Assembly (NCBI RefSeq): GCF_039523175.1
Contig: NZ_BAAAEU010000023.1
Span: 1 to 64,000, forward strand
Direction: 5' to 3'
Length of the DNA stretch: 64,000 nt
Origin: Dokdonella_A soli
Lineage (GTDB): Bacteria; Pseudomonadota; Gammaproteobacteria; Xanthomonadales; Rhodanobacteraceae
Shown: positions 16,981 to 26,421 of the stretch, piece after piece
How positions within the stretch are numbered: the stretch's first letter is position 1
Layout of the letters: each line of letters begins with the position of its first letter
Notes under the pieces: model-generated
What the model saw: the letters and a program-made list of their open reading frames with translations, nothing else
Told to the model about the DNA's origin: nothing
Databases searched by the model: none
Made by a program: the position numbers and the translations under genes

Positions 16981-18291
16981 GGTTTTCTCCGATGGCAGCA
17001 CCAGCGTCACCACGAGTCCGCCGTCACGCCGGTTCGCGAGATGCACGCGGCCGCCGTGCGCCTCGGCGATCTCGCGCGCGAGCGCAAGACCGAGACCTGA
17101 TCCGCTGCGCTTGGTCGAGTAGAACGGCAGCAGCGCATTGGCCAGCACGGTCTCGCTCATGCCGCTGCCGCGATCGGCGACCTCGATGCGCACCTCGCGC
17201 CCGTGCTGCACCACGCCGAGTTCGACCGCATCCGCCGCGCCGCCGGATTCGTGCGCGTTCTTGAGCAGGTTGATCAGCACCTGCTCGACCTGCACGCGAT
17301 CGAAGAAACCCGGAGACGCCGGCAGGGCCCCTTCCAGGCGGAACGCATAGTGGCGCGACAGCGCGTCCAGGAACGGCACCCATTCGACCGCCTGCGGCCG
17401 CGGCAGCGGCAGTTTCGCGAAACGCGCGTAGCCCTGGATGAAACCCTCGAGATGGCGCGTGCGCTCCTCGACCGTGTCGAACACCGTGGTCAGGCGCTTC
17501 ATGTCGCCGAGCCTGGCGAGTTCGCGGCCGGAATGCGACAGCGAACGGATCGGCGCCAGCGAGTTGTTCAGCTCGTGGCTGATCACGCGGATCACCTTCT
17601 TCCAGGTCGCGACTTCCTGACGCGCGAGTTCGCGCGTCAGTCGCTTGATCTGGTAGAGCCGATGCGGCTGCCCCTGCAACTTGAACGCGCGCTGCGAGAG
17701 ATGGAAGGTTTCGTCCTCTTGCTCGAACGGTACGCTGAACAGGCCGTCGACATCCCGCGCGATCGCGCGCGCGAGCGGCTGCGGCGCGGTCGCGACGATC
17801 TCCTCGAAACGCTCGCCGTTCAGCGGCCGTCCGCCGTTGAGCAACTGCCGCGCGGCGAGGTTTGCGTAGACGACATGGCCGCCCTGCTCGACCAGGACCA
17901 GGGCCGTCGGCGTGTGCTGCACGACGGTATCGAGCAGCAGCTCGCGCTGGAACAAATGCTGGCGCTCCTCGCGCAGCACGCGACCGAGTTCGTTGTGCGC
18001 ACTGACCAGATCGCCGATCTCGTCTGCACGCTTTGCGCCGATCGAGAAGCTGAAGTCGCCATCGCGGAACGCGACCACGCTGCCGGACAGCGCGCGGATC
18101 AGCGCCGCGATCGGCCGCGCGAGCAGGTGCGCGAACACCAGCGCTGGGATACCCAGCGCCAGCACCGCCGCCGCGGCGCCGACCCACGGCGACGCGAACC
18201 AGATCGTCGCGCACGCGGCCAGCGCGGCAGCCACGACCACGGCGACGGCAAGCGCGGCGGCGAGTTTCCCTTCGAGCGAGACCATGCGCAT
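16978..18291 (-). CDS. Sensor histidine kinase, NtrB/NtrY-like
   Basis: 437 residues. Two membrane helices (about residues 9-31 and 36-57) are followed by a HAMP-like linker, a PAS-like domain (LLDTVVQHTPTALVLVEQGG, HVVYANLAARQLL) and the kinase core. H239 in VISHELNNSLAP is the phosphorylated histidine; NLLKNAHES, DRGSGMSE and RSGSGLGLALAREIAEAHGG are the N, G1 and G2 boxes. The H-box with NNSLAPI is the NtrB/NtrY type that pairs with sigma54-dependent regulators. The partner is the NtrC-like gene 34 bases upstream. The second membrane helix follows almost at once, so the periplasmic loop is tiny and sensing is probably in the membrane or cytoplasm. Confidence 0.93.
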   Translation of the reverse strand: MRMVSLEGKLAAALAVAVVVAAALAACATIWFASPWVGAAAAVLALGIPALVFAHLLARPIAALIRALSGSVVAFRDGDFSFSIGAKRADEIGDLVSAHNELGRVLREERQHLFQRELLLDTVVQHTPTALVLVEQGGHVVYANLAARQLLNGGRPLNGERFEEIVATAPQPLARAIARDVDGLFSVPFEQEDETFHLSQRAFKLQGQPHRLYQIKRLTRELARQEVATWKKVIRVISHELNNSLAPIRSLSHSGRELARLGDMKRLTTVFDTVEERTRHLEGFIQGYARFAKLPLPRPQAVEWVPFLDALSRHYAFRLEGALPASPGFFDRVQVEQVLINLLKNAHESGGAADAVELGVVQHGREVRIEVADRGSGMSETVLANALLPFYSTKRSGSGLGLALAREIAEAHGGRVHLANRRDGGLVVTLVLPSEKT

Positions 18292-18325
18292 CGGCGAAGC
18301 CTAACCCGAAGCACGCGAAACCGGG

Positions 18326-19672
18326 CTATCCAGCCGACACTCCGAGCTTGTCCATGCGCCGGTACAGCGCCTGCCGCGAGAGACCGAGTTCCGCAGCTGC
18401 CTGGCTGATCACGCCGCGCGCGCTCTTCAGCGCCGACTCGATCATCTCGCGGTCGGGTTCGGCATCGGGCGCCATGCGGCCGTTGCCACCGCGCGCTGCC
18501 ACCAGGCCGAGATCGCGCGCGGTGATCACGCCCGCCTGGCACAGCAGCGCGGCGCGCTGGATCGCGTTCTTGAGTTCACGCACGTTGCCGGGCCACGCAT
18601 GCGCAGCCAGCGCGCCGCGTGCGCTGTCGTCGAGCGCCGCGACGCCGTCGAGGAAATGCTCGGCGAGCGGCACGATGTCGTCGCTGCGCTCGGCCAACGG
18701 CGGCAGGCGCAGCTCGATCACGTTGAGACGGTAGTAGAGATCCTCGCGGAACCGGCCATCGCGGATCATCGCGCCGACATCGGCATTCGTCGCGCTGATC
18801 ACGCGCACCTTGACCTTGCGCGTCCGGCTGGAACCGAGGCGCTCGAACTGGCCGCTCTCGAGCACGCGCAACAACTTCGCCTGGCCGGCCAGCGGCAGGT
18901 TGCCGATCTCGTCGAGGAACAGGGTTCCGCCATCGGCGATCTCGAAGCGGCCTTCGCGCGCCTTGTTCGCGGCGCCGGTGTAGGCACCGGGCTCCGCGCC
19001 GAACAATTCCGCCTCGATCAACTCGGATGGCAGCGCGCCGCAGTTCACGGTCACGAACGGGCCGCCCTTGACCGAAGAATTCGCCTGGATGATCTCGGCG
19101 ATGCGTTCCTTGCCGGCACCGTTCGGTCCGGTGATCAGCACCGGGATGTCCGCTCGCGCGACCTGGCAGGCCAGTTCGACGACGCGCATCGTCGCGGCGG
19201 ATGCGAACACCAGGCCACGCAGGTCGTACTTCGCGTCGAGCGCCTTGCGCCGACGCCGGCGCTCCTCGCGAAAGCGCGCGACCTCGCGCGTCGCCTCGGA
19301 GAGTTCGAGCAGGTTCTCGACGGTCGCGACCAGCTTGTGGTCATCCCACGGCTTGGCGAGATAGTCGGCCGCGCCGGCCTTGACCAACTCGACCGCGGTC
19401 TCGAGATGCGTCCACGCGGTCAGCAGGATGATCGGCAGGTCCGGGTGGCGTTCGCGGATCGCACGGAACAGCGCGACGCCCTCCTCGCCCGAAGTCGTGT
19501 CCGCGCTGAAATTCATGTCCTGCACGACGAGGTCGACGTCCTCGCGCGCGAGCGTGACCAGCCCCTCGTCCGGCGAATGCGCGATCAGCGTGCGGATCTC
19601 ACGCAGACTGAGCAGGAGGTCGAGCGCGGTGCCGACCGCCGGATTGTCGTCGATCACCAGTACGGTGCGCAT
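18326..19672 (-). CDS. Sigma54-dependent response regulator, NtrC family
   Basis: About 448 residues from the ATG at 19672 (an ATG at 19702 is also open; neither has a good ribosome site). The receiver domain has the phospho-acceptor D52 in VVQDMNF and LTAW/AKPWDD. The AAA+ domain has GPNGAGKE (Walker A), TLFLDEIGNL (Walker B), GAYTGA in the sigma54-contact loop and FREDLYYRLNVIELRLPPL. A Fis-type HTH ends the protein (VISQAAAELGLSRQALYRRM). It should activate sigma54 promoters when phosphorylated by the kinase downstream. The loop is GAYTGA rather than GAFTGA, a variant known in active members. The Walker A lacks the usual GESGTGKE. Confidence 0.94.
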   Translation of the reverse strand: MRTVLVIDDNPAVGTALDLLLSLREIRTLIAHSPDEGLVTLAREDVDLVVQDMNFSADTTSGEEGVALFRAIRERHPDLPIILLTAWTHLETAVELVKAGAADYLAKPWDDHKLVATVENLLELSEATREVARFREERRRRRKALDAKYDLRGLVFASAATMRVVELACQVARADIPVLITGPNGAGKERIAEIIQANSSVKGGPFVTVNCGALPSELIEAELFGAEPGAYTGAANKAREGRFEIADGGTLFLDEIGNLPLAGQAKLLRVLESGQFERLGSSRTRKVKVRVISATNADVGAMIRDGRFREDLYYRLNVIELRLPPLAERSDDIVPLAEHFLDGVAALDDSARGALAAHAWPGNVRELKNAIQRAALLCQAGVITARDLGLVAARGGNGRMAPDAEPDREMIESALKSARGVISQAAAELGLSRQALYRRMDKLGVSAG

Positions 19673-19790
19673 GACTTCGTTCTTGGATGTGTGGTCGCGC
19701 ATGCGCCGCTTGGATGCGGCACAGCGCTGGAAGGTTGCAGTTCTAACACATTGTCCGCCCCGCGCCGCACGCGACGCGGGGCGAACGGGT

Positions 19791-21599
19791 TCATGACGCG
19801 TGCGCGACCGACGTGGCCGCCTTCGTCGCCGTGATCCATGCGGTCACCCGCGCATCGAGCACGTCGAGCGGCAGCGCGCCGCCGTTGAGGATCTCGTCGT
19901 GAAACGCGCGGATGTCGAAGCGGTCGCCGAGTTCCTTCTTGGCACGCTCGCGCAGCTCAAGGATCTTGAGCTGGCCCAGCTTGTAGGCCAACGCCTGGCC
20001 CGGCGTGGAGATATAGCGGTCGGTCTCGGCCTGGATATCCGGCTCGTCCTGCGAGGAGTGCTCGCGGAAGAAATCGACCATCTGCTCGCGCGTCCAGTGT
20101 TTGAAGTGAACGCCGGTATCGAGCACGAGGCGGTCGGCACGCAGCAACTCGTCGGAAAGCCGGCCGTAGTCGTTCAGCGGGTCCTGGTAGAAACCGACTT
20201 CCTTGCCGAGGCGTTCGGAATACAGCGCCCACCCTTCGATATAAGCGGTGTAGCCGGCCTGTTGGCGGAACGGCGGCAGGCCCGGCAGAGTCTGCGCGAT
20301 CGAGATCTGCATGTGATGGCCGGGCACGCCTTCGTGATAGGCCGTCGATTCGATCGTCAGCAGCGAACGGTTCTTGAAGTCGCCGGTGTTGACGTAGACC
20401 CGGCCCGGCCGCGAGCCATCCGGCGTACCCTGGTTGTACTCGGCTGCCGAGGCTTCCTTCTCGCGATACTCCTGGGTCGGCAGCACTTCGACCTTGGTCT
20501 TCGGCAGCAGGCCGAACAGTTCCGGCAGCTTGGGCTGCATCTGCTTGATGTACTTGGTGTAGAGGTCGACGATCTGCTGGCGCGACGCGGCGTGCACCTT
20601 CGGATCGGTCTTCAGCGCCTCGCGCATCGCCTTCAGGTCCTTGTAGCCGAGCTTCACCGCGATCGCAGACTGATCGGCCTCGATGCGCTTGACCTCGGCG
20701 AGGCCGAGCTGATGGATCGCCTCGGGATCCATCGTCGTCGTGGTCATCTGCTCGACCGCGAAGCGGTAACGCTCGGCGCCGTTCGGCAGGGCCCACAGGC
20801 CCGGCTCGTTGCGTCCCTTCGGCGCATAGTCCTTCTCGACGAAATCGGCGAGCTTGCGATAGGCGGGGCGCACCTCGCTGTCGACCGCTTTCACGATCGC
20901 ATCGTGCAGACGCTTGCGATCTGCCTCCGGGACGCTATCCGGAAATTTCGCCACCGACATCCCGAACGCGCTGGCCTCGCCAGCCGGCTCGGCGATCGAG
21001 CGGCACTGTCCGATCACCTTCTCGAGCAGGAAACGCGGCGGCATCAGCCGGTCCTTCTCACCCTGCCTGAGTACGTCGATCAGCTGGTCGACCAGATGCG
21101 GTACCTGCTTCAAACGCGCGAGATAGTCCTCGTAGTGCTTCGTGCTGTCGAGCGGCACGGCGGAGACGAACTGCGCGAGTTGCAAATGAGCGCCGCCGAA
21201 TTGGTCGATTGGCATCTCATAGAGCTTGAGGTCGACCGCCTTCAGGCCATCCTTGAGCTGGCGCACCATCAGCTGCTGGTTGAGGCGGTCCTGTTCGCCG
21301 AAACCGCGGGTATCGATCGCCTCGAAGCGTTTGAGGAAGCCTTCCGCATCCTTCTTCTGCTGTGCCACGTGTGCCAGCGACACGTCGCTCCACTTGTCGT
21401 TGTAGCGGTAGTCGCCGAGCATCGTCGCGAACTCGGGCGACTCCTTCATCTGGTATTGCCACTGTTCGGCGAGCAGCGCGTTCAGCGCCTTGACGCGCGT
21501 CGCGACATCGTCGCCCGCATGCACGGACTGCATCAGGCCAGCGGCGATCATCACAGTTGCGACAGAAAGCACGGTTGGTTTCAGGAGATTGGGCAACAC
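19791..21599 (-). CDS. DUF885 family exported peptidase-like protein
   Basis: 602 residues from a GTG at 21599 with TGGAG at good spacing. A signal peptide (LKPTVLSVATVMIAAGLMQSVHA) starts it. The body is all-helical; the family signature HEGVPGHHMQ near residue 422 and the downstream GWALYSERLGKEVGFY and LVLDTGVHFKHWT supply predicted zinc ligands. DUF885 proteins are distant relatives of zincin carboxypeptidases and are probably periplasmic metallopeptidases; the substrate is unknown. It lies between a two-component system and an ABC cassette on the same strand, with gaps of about 100 bases on each side. Confidence 0.88.
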   Translation of the reverse strand: MLPNLLKPTVLSVATVMIAAGLMQSVHAGDDVATRVKALNALLAEQWQYQMKESPEFATMLGDYRYNDKWSDVSLAHVAQQKKDAEGFLKRFEAIDTRGFGEQDRLNQQLMVRQLKDGLKAVDLKLYEMPIDQFGGAHLQLAQFVSAVPLDSTKHYEDYLARLKQVPHLVDQLIDVLRQGEKDRLMPPRFLLEKVIGQCRSIAEPAGEASAFGMSVAKFPDSVPEADRKRLHDAIVKAVDSEVRPAYRKLADFVEKDYAPKGRNEPGLWALPNGAERYRFAVEQMTTTTMDPEAIHQLGLAEVKRIEADQSAIAVKLGYKDLKAMREALKTDPKVHAASRQQIVDLYTKYIKQMQPKLPELFGLLPKTKVEVLPTQEYREKEASAAEYNQGTPDGSRPGRVYVNTGDFKNRSLLTIESTAYHEGVPGHHMQISIAQTLPGLPPFRQQAGYTAYIEGWALYSERLGKEVGFYQDPLNDYGRLSDELLRADRLVLDTGVHFKHWTREQMVDFFREHSSQDEPDIQAETDRYISTPGQALAYKLGQLKILELRERAKKELGDRFDIRAFHDEILNGGALPLDVLDARVTAWITATKAATSVAHAS

Positions 21600-21704
21600 G
21601 GAAACTCCAGGTCGGGAAGGCGGGATCGAGCGCCATTATCCGCGGCGCCCGTGCGTTGCGTCAGTAGGCCGGAAGTGAGGGTCCTCGAAGCGGCGCCGCC
21701 GCTC

Positions 21705-22922
21705 TCACACGCTGCGTGTCGCCACCGCCGGCGGCACGCGCGAGGCACGCAGCGCAGGCCCGAGCACGGCGAGCTGGCCGAGCGCCCACAGGCAGAGGAA
21801 GCCAATCGGCACGTAGTACCACGGTAGCCGCGGCGACTGGTAGTTCTGCATCAGCCACAGGCTGAACGCGTAGGCGAGGATGCCGCCGGCGATCAGGCCC
21901 ATCGTGGTGATGATGAAGTTCTCGGTCTGGAAATACCGAAGGATGTCGAACTTGGTCGCTCCAAGCGCCCGCCGCGTGCCGATCTGCTTCGTGCGCTGCG
22001 CGACCCAGAAACTGGCCATGCCGACAATGCCGAGCGCGGTCACGCCGAGCAGCGCGAAGATGACGGCGCCGAGGATGATCGCCATTGCCCGATCGCCCGC
22101 ATAAGCCTCCCGGCGCACCTGCTCGATGCTGCGCAGCTTGCCGATGATGCGACTCGGGTTCGCCTCTGACATCTTTTGCTCGACCGCTTTCATGACCTCG
22201 TCGCGACGGCCGGGCTCGGTGCGCACGAGATAGCGCGTGGAGTTTCCGTACGGCAGGTAAGTCGGCACCAACGTTGCGTTCTCGATCGAATCGTTGTCGG
22301 CCCAGACCCATGGCTGTTGTGCGCGCTCGACAATGCCCACGATCGTGCTGGCCGGCGAGTCATCGTCCAGATAGATCTGCTTGCCCAGCGCATCGCCATT
22401 GGGGAACAACTTGTCAGCCAGGGCCTTGCTCATGATGACGGCCGCCGACTGCAGGCGCTCGCTCTGCGTGTGCGACTCGATTTCCTCGGGCTTGAAATTA
22501 CGCCCCGCAACGAGGTTGAAACCAAAGGTATCGAGCGCGTGCGCATCGACCATGTAGAGCGTCGTACGCGCAGTTTGCGTCTTCTGCTTCGGCTGCAGGT
22601 TGACGCCCGTGCCCCAACCGCCGCCGCTCATCGGAACCGAGTTCGTGCTGGTCGCGTCGGCAACGCCGGGCATCTGCCGCAGCAATGCGAGATCGGACTG
22701 TTGCACAGCTTTCACGTCGTAGCCCTGGCCGAAACCGTTGCTGCCGAACCAGAACGTGTCGGTCTCGTTCATGCCGCTCGGGCGATGCATGCGATCGAGG
22801 CGCTGGCCGATGATGAACAGCGCGTTGCAGACGATCGCCAGGGTCAGCGCGACCTGCAGGCCGATCAGGATCATCGACACCTTGCTGCGCATCAGCGCGG
22901 AAAGAATCGGACGGAGTTCCAT
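21705..22922 (-). CDS. ABC transporter permease, MacB/FtsX type (second of two)
   Basis: 405 residues from the ATG at 22922 (ATG 22925 is adjacent; AAGGAG fits 22922 better). One membrane helix near the N-terminus (SKVSMILIGLQVALTLAIVC), then a periplasmic MacB-like core (~200 residues). Three helices close the protein: AMAIILGAVIFALLGVTALG, TTMGLIAGGILAYAFSLWLM and YVPIGFLCLWALGQLAVLGP. WVAQRTKQIGTRRALGATKF is the FtsX cytoplasmic coupling motif. It ends with ALRASRVPPAVATR, the usual FtsX ending. It pairs with the permease at 22934. These permeases work by mechanotransmission rather than as a channel. Confidence 0.92.
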   Translation of the reverse strand: MELRPILSALMRSKVSMILIGLQVALTLAIVCNALFIIGQRLDRMHRPSGMNETDTFWFGSNGFGQGYDVKAVQQSDLALLRQMPGVADATSTNSVPMSGGGWGTGVNLQPKQKTQTARTTLYMVDAHALDTFGFNLVAGRNFKPEEIESHTQSERLQSAAVIMSKALADKLFPNGDALGKQIYLDDDSPASTIVGIVERAQQPWVWADNDSIENATLVPTYLPYGNSTRYLVRTEPGRRDEVMKAVEQKMSEANPSRIIGKLRSIEQVRREAYAGDRAMAIILGAVIFALLGVTALGIVGMASFWVAQRTKQIGTRRALGATKFDILRYFQTENFIITTMGLIAGGILAYAFSLWLMQNYQSPRLPWYYVPIGFLCLWALGQLAVLGPALRASRVPPAVATRSV

Positions 22923-22933
22923 CATGTTCTCCT

Positions 22934-24238
22934 TCAGACCTTGAGCTGTGCCGCGGGTTGAACGCGGCACGCGCGCCATGTCGGGTACAGCCCGGCGAGC
23001 ACCGCCGAAGTGATGGCCAGGACGATCGTCGTTGCAATCATGGACCAGTCGAGCTGTGCGACCGTCTTGTACTCGGTGTACAGCGCGCGTACGGCGAGAA
23101 GGCCGAGCCCGGTCAGCAGCAGGCCGAGGAAACCACCGGTCAGGCCGACCACGCCGGATTCGATCAGGAACTGCGCGAACACCTCACGCCGGCTCGCGCC
23201 GAGCGCACGCCGCAATCCGATCTCGCCGGACTTGCGCGTGAACTTGGCGAGCAGCAATCCGATCGTGTTGACCAGGCAAACCGCAAGAAAAGCGAACGCG
23301 AGCCCGGTCTGCACTTCGACATCGCGCGAGATGACGCGCTGGTCGCGCATCCACTCGGTCACGTCCAGAAGCCGGTTGTTGATCGGGCGCGGGAAACGGC
23401 CGAGTTTCTTCTGCTCGCCCACGTAGCTGTCGAGGAACGACTTGTATTCGGCCAACCGCGCGGGCGAATCGAGCTGCACCCACATCTGGATCCAGATGCA
23501 GTCCGAGTCGAGATACGCGTCCCAACCATCGGCCGGCGTTTTCCAGCAGCTGTTGTTGCCGCTCGCACGCTGCTTGAGGTCGATCGCGGTCGTGAACGGC
23601 ATGAAGAACTCGTCGGGCTCGCTGAACGCGCCGACAGTCAGGTCGTAGTACTTCGAATGCAGCTTCCAATCATCGAGCACACCCACGATGCTGTAGTCGA
23701 CGCCGTTCATGCGCACCGTTCGGCCGACGCTGTCCTGGCCGCCGAACAGCTTCTCATTGATGTCCTTGCCGAGCACGACGACGCGCGCATGGCTATGGTC
23801 CTGATCGCGGTTCCAGGCGCCGCCGTACTTGAAGCGCGGCTCGAACATCGCGAAGAAATCCGCATAGGTCACGCGGCCCAGCGACTGGAACGGTTTCAGT
23901 TCCTTGTTCTCGGGCTGGATCGGCAACGACAGCTTGAACATCGCAGCCTGCTTGTCGGCCTTGCCGGCCTCCATCAGCGCCACCGCGTCGCGATAAGTGA
24001 CCTGGTCCGGAGGACGTCCGTCATCGAAGAAAGGATCGTCCGCGCTCCAGTTGTCCAGCTGCACGTAATGCAGCTTGTCGCTCTTCCATGGAATCGGATT
24101 GCTGCCCATCAGGTGCAGCACCGTCAACGTGGTCATGCTGGCTGCGATGCCGAGCCCGATGCCCACGACCATCAATGCGGTCAGGATCGGGTTGCGGCGC
24201 AGGCTGCGCAGGCCGAGTTGCAGGTAGTAGGCGAACAT
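22934..24238 (-). CDS. ABC transporter permease, MacB/FtsX type (first of two)
   Basis: 434 residues; GGAGG is seven bases before the ATG. N-terminal helix (NPILTALMVVGIGLGIAASM), then a ~230-residue periplasmic core. In the core, VVLGKDINEKLFGGQDSVGR and TVRMNGVDYSIVGVLDDWKL are typical MacB_PCD motifs. Three C-terminal helices with KSGEIGLRRALGASRREVFA and TWRACRVQPAAQLKV complete the FtsX pattern. Eleven bases separate it from the second permease, so they are co-transcribed and probably form a heterodimer with the ATPase at 24259. The substrate is unknown; antimicrobial peptide or lipid-linked roles are common for relatives. Confidence 0.92.
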   Translation of the reverse strand: MFAYYLQLGLRSLRRNPILTALMVVGIGLGIAASMTTLTVLHLMGSNPIPWKSDKLHYVQLDNWSADDPFFDDGRPPDQVTYRDAVALMEAGKADKQAAMFKLSLPIQPENKELKPFQSLGRVTYADFFAMFEPRFKYGGAWNRDQDHSHARVVVLGKDINEKLFGGQDSVGRTVRMNGVDYSIVGVLDDWKLHSKYYDLTVGAFSEPDEFFMPFTTAIDLKQRASGNNSCWKTPADGWDAYLDSDCIWIQMWVQLDSPARLAEYKSFLDSYVGEQKKLGRFPRPINNRLLDVTEWMRDQRVISRDVEVQTGLAFAFLAVCLVNTIGLLLAKFTRKSGEIGLRRALGASRREVFAQFLIESGVVGLTGGFLGLLLTGLGLLAVRALYTEYKTVAQLDWSMIATTIVLAITSAVLAGLYPTWRACRVQPAAQLKV

Positions 24239-24258
24239 GGGAATTCCTCCTGCCTGTC

Positions 24259-24987
24259 TCAGGCGACCGCTTCAGCGGCCGTACTGTCGTCCAGCGCGGG
24301 CTTGCGCAGTGTCGGCTCGTCGTCGAAGTCGGTGACTTGGCCATCGATCACGTGCACGTTGCGGTGCGCGCGCGCGGCGAGTTCCGGATCGTGCGTGACC
24401 ATCACGATCGTCGTGCCGTGGCGATTGATCTCCTCGAGCAGCTCCATGACACCGCGCGCCATCAGCGAATCGAGGTTGCCGGTCGGTTCGTCGGCGAGCA
24501 GCAGGCGCGGCGAGCCGGCCAGTGCGCGTGCGATCGCGACGCGCTGCTGCTGGCCGCCGGAGAGTTCCGACGGGTAATGCTTCATGCGCGAGGCGAGGCC
24601 GACGCGGCCCAGCGCCTCCTCGATACGCTTCTTGCGATCGGGCGCCGCGAAGCCGCGGTATCGCAGTGGCACATCGACGTTGTCGAACAGGTTGAGGTCA
24701 GGAATCAGGTTGAAGCTCTGGAAGATGAAGCCGATCTTCTCGTTGCGTAACTTCGACCGCTTGTCGTCATTGAGGCCATGTACGTCGACGCCGTCGAGCT
24801 GGTACTGGCCACCGGTGAATTCCTCGAGCAAGCCGGCGATATTGAGGAAGGTCGTCTTGCCGGAACCGGATGGGCCGGTCACCGCGACGAACTCACCCTC
24901 GCGCACGTTGATCGAAAAGTCACGCAGCGCATAGGTCTCGATCAGATGGGTCCGGTAGACCTTCTGCAGATGGGTCATCTTCAACAT
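24259..24987 (-). CDS. ABC transporter ATP-binding protein, MacB/LolD type
   Basis: 242 residues from the ATG at 24987. Walker A is GPSGSGKT, the Q-loop FIFQSFNLIPDLNLFDNVDV, signature LSGGQQQRVAIARAL, Walker B LLLADEPT and H-switch MVTHD. The motif set and the 240-residue length are those of the MacB/LolD/FtsE group that drives FtsX-type permeases. The gene is preceded by the HlyD-type adaptor and followed by the two permeases on the same strand, giving the order adaptor, ATPase, permease, permease. Confidence 0.96.
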   Translation of the reverse strand: MLKMTHLQKVYRTHLIETYALRDFSINVREGEFVAVTGPSGSGKTTFLNIAGLLEEFTGGQYQLDGVDVHGLNDDKRSKLRNEKIGFIFQSFNLIPDLNLFDNVDVPLRYRGFAAPDRKKRIEEALGRVGLASRMKHYPSELSGGQQQRVAIARALAGSPRLLLADEPTGNLDSLMARGVMELLEEINRHGTTIVMVTHDPELAARAHRNVHVIDGQVTDFDDEPTLRKPALDDSTAAEAVA

Positions 24988-25002
24988 CGGCTTCGCCTCG
25001 TA

Positions 25003-25084
25003 GGGGAATCGGGAATCGGGAGTGGAGATTGGGAAAGCTGGAAGCGGCATGGGCGCTCTTTCGATGCCCCATTTCCGATTCCCG
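25003..25084. repeat. GGGAATC inverted repeat between adaptor and ATPase genes
   Basis: GGGGAATCGGGAATCGGG (25003-25020) is answered by TTTCCGATTCCCGG (25072-25084 region), which could fold over about 50 bases. The motif resembles GGGAATC intergenic repeats seen in xanthomonad genomes. It overlaps the end of the adaptor gene region, so it may reduce read-through or stabilise the upstream mRNA. Seen directly; its role is inferred. Confidence 0.5.
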
Positions 25085-25085
25085 G

Positions 25086-26354
25086 TTAATTCAGTGCCAC
25101 ACGCTGGGCGCCCTTGAAGTCGTCAGTACCGGAAATCACGATGCGGTCGCCTTCCCTGACGCCGCTGACGATCTCGACGGAGTTGAGGCTGGTCGCGCCG
25201 ATCTGGATCGGCGTGCGTTCCGCAGTGCCGTTGCGCACGACGTACGCGACGCGGCCGGCGCCGGTGTCGATGAACGGGCCACGCTCGACGATCAGCACGT
25301 TCGGATGCTCGTCCATCAGGATGCGCGTGGTCAGCTGCTGGCTCTGGCGCAGTCCGGCCGGCTTGCGGTCGCCGAAGCGCACGCGGCCGGTAACCTGGCC
25401 GTTCAGCACCTCGGGCGAGATCGCGCTGACTTCACCGCTGTACTTCTCGCCCCCTTCCTGGATCTCGGCCGCCATGCCGACGGTCAGATCGTGCGCGAAC
25501 ACCTCCGGCACCTGCACCTCGACCTCGAGCGCGCTGAGGTCGACGACGCTCAGCACCGCGGCATTCTGCGCGACGTTCGCGCGCTGCTGCACGATCAGCT
25601 GGCCGACCTGGCCATCGACCGGCGAGCGCAGTTTGAGTTCGTCGACCTGGCGGCTCAGATCGTCGACCAGCAACTTCTGCCGGTCCAATGCGAAGCGCTT
25701 GGTCTTGAGGTCGAACGCGAGGCTCTCGCGATCGAGTCCGACATTGTGCTGCGCGTTGATCTCGCTGAGCTTCGCTTTCGCGAGCGCGTCCTTCGCACGC
25801 AGCACGGTCATCTCCGGCTGCGCGCCGAGCGTGAAGGCCTTCTGGTTGCGCTCGACCTCGCGCTCCGCGGTCTGGCGATCGATCACCGCCTGCTCGAAGG
25901 CCATCTGCACCGCGGCCTCTTTCTTGCGGTTGTCGATGCCGGTGCGCTCGACGTCGAGGCCGAGGCTGTCCAGCGTCGCCTGTTCCTGCTTCAGCTTGTT
26001 GGTGAGCTCCGGTGAATCGACCTCGGCGAGCACGTCGCCCTTCTTCACCTTGTCGCCGGCGTGCACGTCGAGCGTGACCGTGCCGGCGTTGCGCGCGTAC
26101 AAGGTCGGACTGACCGCGGCGACGACCTTGCCCTGCACCGACACGTCGCGGGTCAACGTGCCGCGCTTGACCTCGGCGATGCGCAGCCGCGCGGTGCTCG
26201 CCGACGAGTCCGCGGACATCAGTCGCACGATCGTCGGGATGCAGGCCAGCAGCGCCACCAGCACGGCCGCGCCGATGCCGATCCAGACGATCTGCTTCCT
26301 GCGGTTCTTCTGCGGGGCGAGTTGGCGGTCCTGTGCCGAGGTATCGCGGATCAT
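25086..26354 (-). CDS. Periplasmic adaptor protein (HlyD/MacA-like)
   Basis: 422 residues. N-terminal membrane anchor (IVWIGIGAAVLVALLACIPT), lipoyl half-motifs (ARNAGTVTLDVHAGDKVKKG, DVLAEVDSPELTNKLKQEQA), a long coiled-coil hairpin (about residues 115-235) and the second half-motif LRSPVDGQVGQLIVQQRANV. Beta-barrel and membrane-proximal domains follow. This is the MacA/HlyD fold that links an inner-membrane ABC transporter to an outer-membrane partner. First gene of the cassette with the ATPase and two permeases. No TolC-type gene lies in the window. An AT-rich palindrome 68 bases upstream is a candidate control site. Confidence 0.94.
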   Translation of the reverse strand: MIRDTSAQDRQLAPQKNRRKQIVWIGIGAAVLVALLACIPTIVRLMSADSSASTARLRIAEVKRGTLTRDVSVQGKVVAAVSPTLYARNAGTVTLDVHAGDKVKKGDVLAEVDSPELTNKLKQEQATLDSLGLDVERTGIDNRKKEAAVQMAFEQAVIDRQTAEREVERNQKAFTLGAQPEMTVLRAKDALAKAKLSEINAQHNVGLDRESLAFDLKTKRFALDRQKLLVDDLSRQVDELKLRSPVDGQVGQLIVQQRANVAQNAAVLSVVDLSALEVEVQVPEVFAHDLTVGMAAEIQEGGEKYSGEVSAISPEVLNGQVTGRVRFGDRKPAGLRQSQQLTTRILMDEHPNVLIVERGPFIDTGAGRVAYVVRNGTAERTPIQIGATSLNSVEIVSGVREGDRIVISGTDDFKGAQRVALN

Positions 26355-26421
26355 TGGGGGTCGGGCTCCGTGGTGGGCTGTGTCGCCCGATTTACAGCAA
26401 TGAGCGTGCCATACTTCAACT

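Noticed and set aside
24988..25085. Extended N-terminus of the ABC ATPase up to 25050
   Set aside because: The added residues come from the GGGAATC repeat element and are unlike any ABC ATPase start; the ATG at 24987 gives the normal family start.
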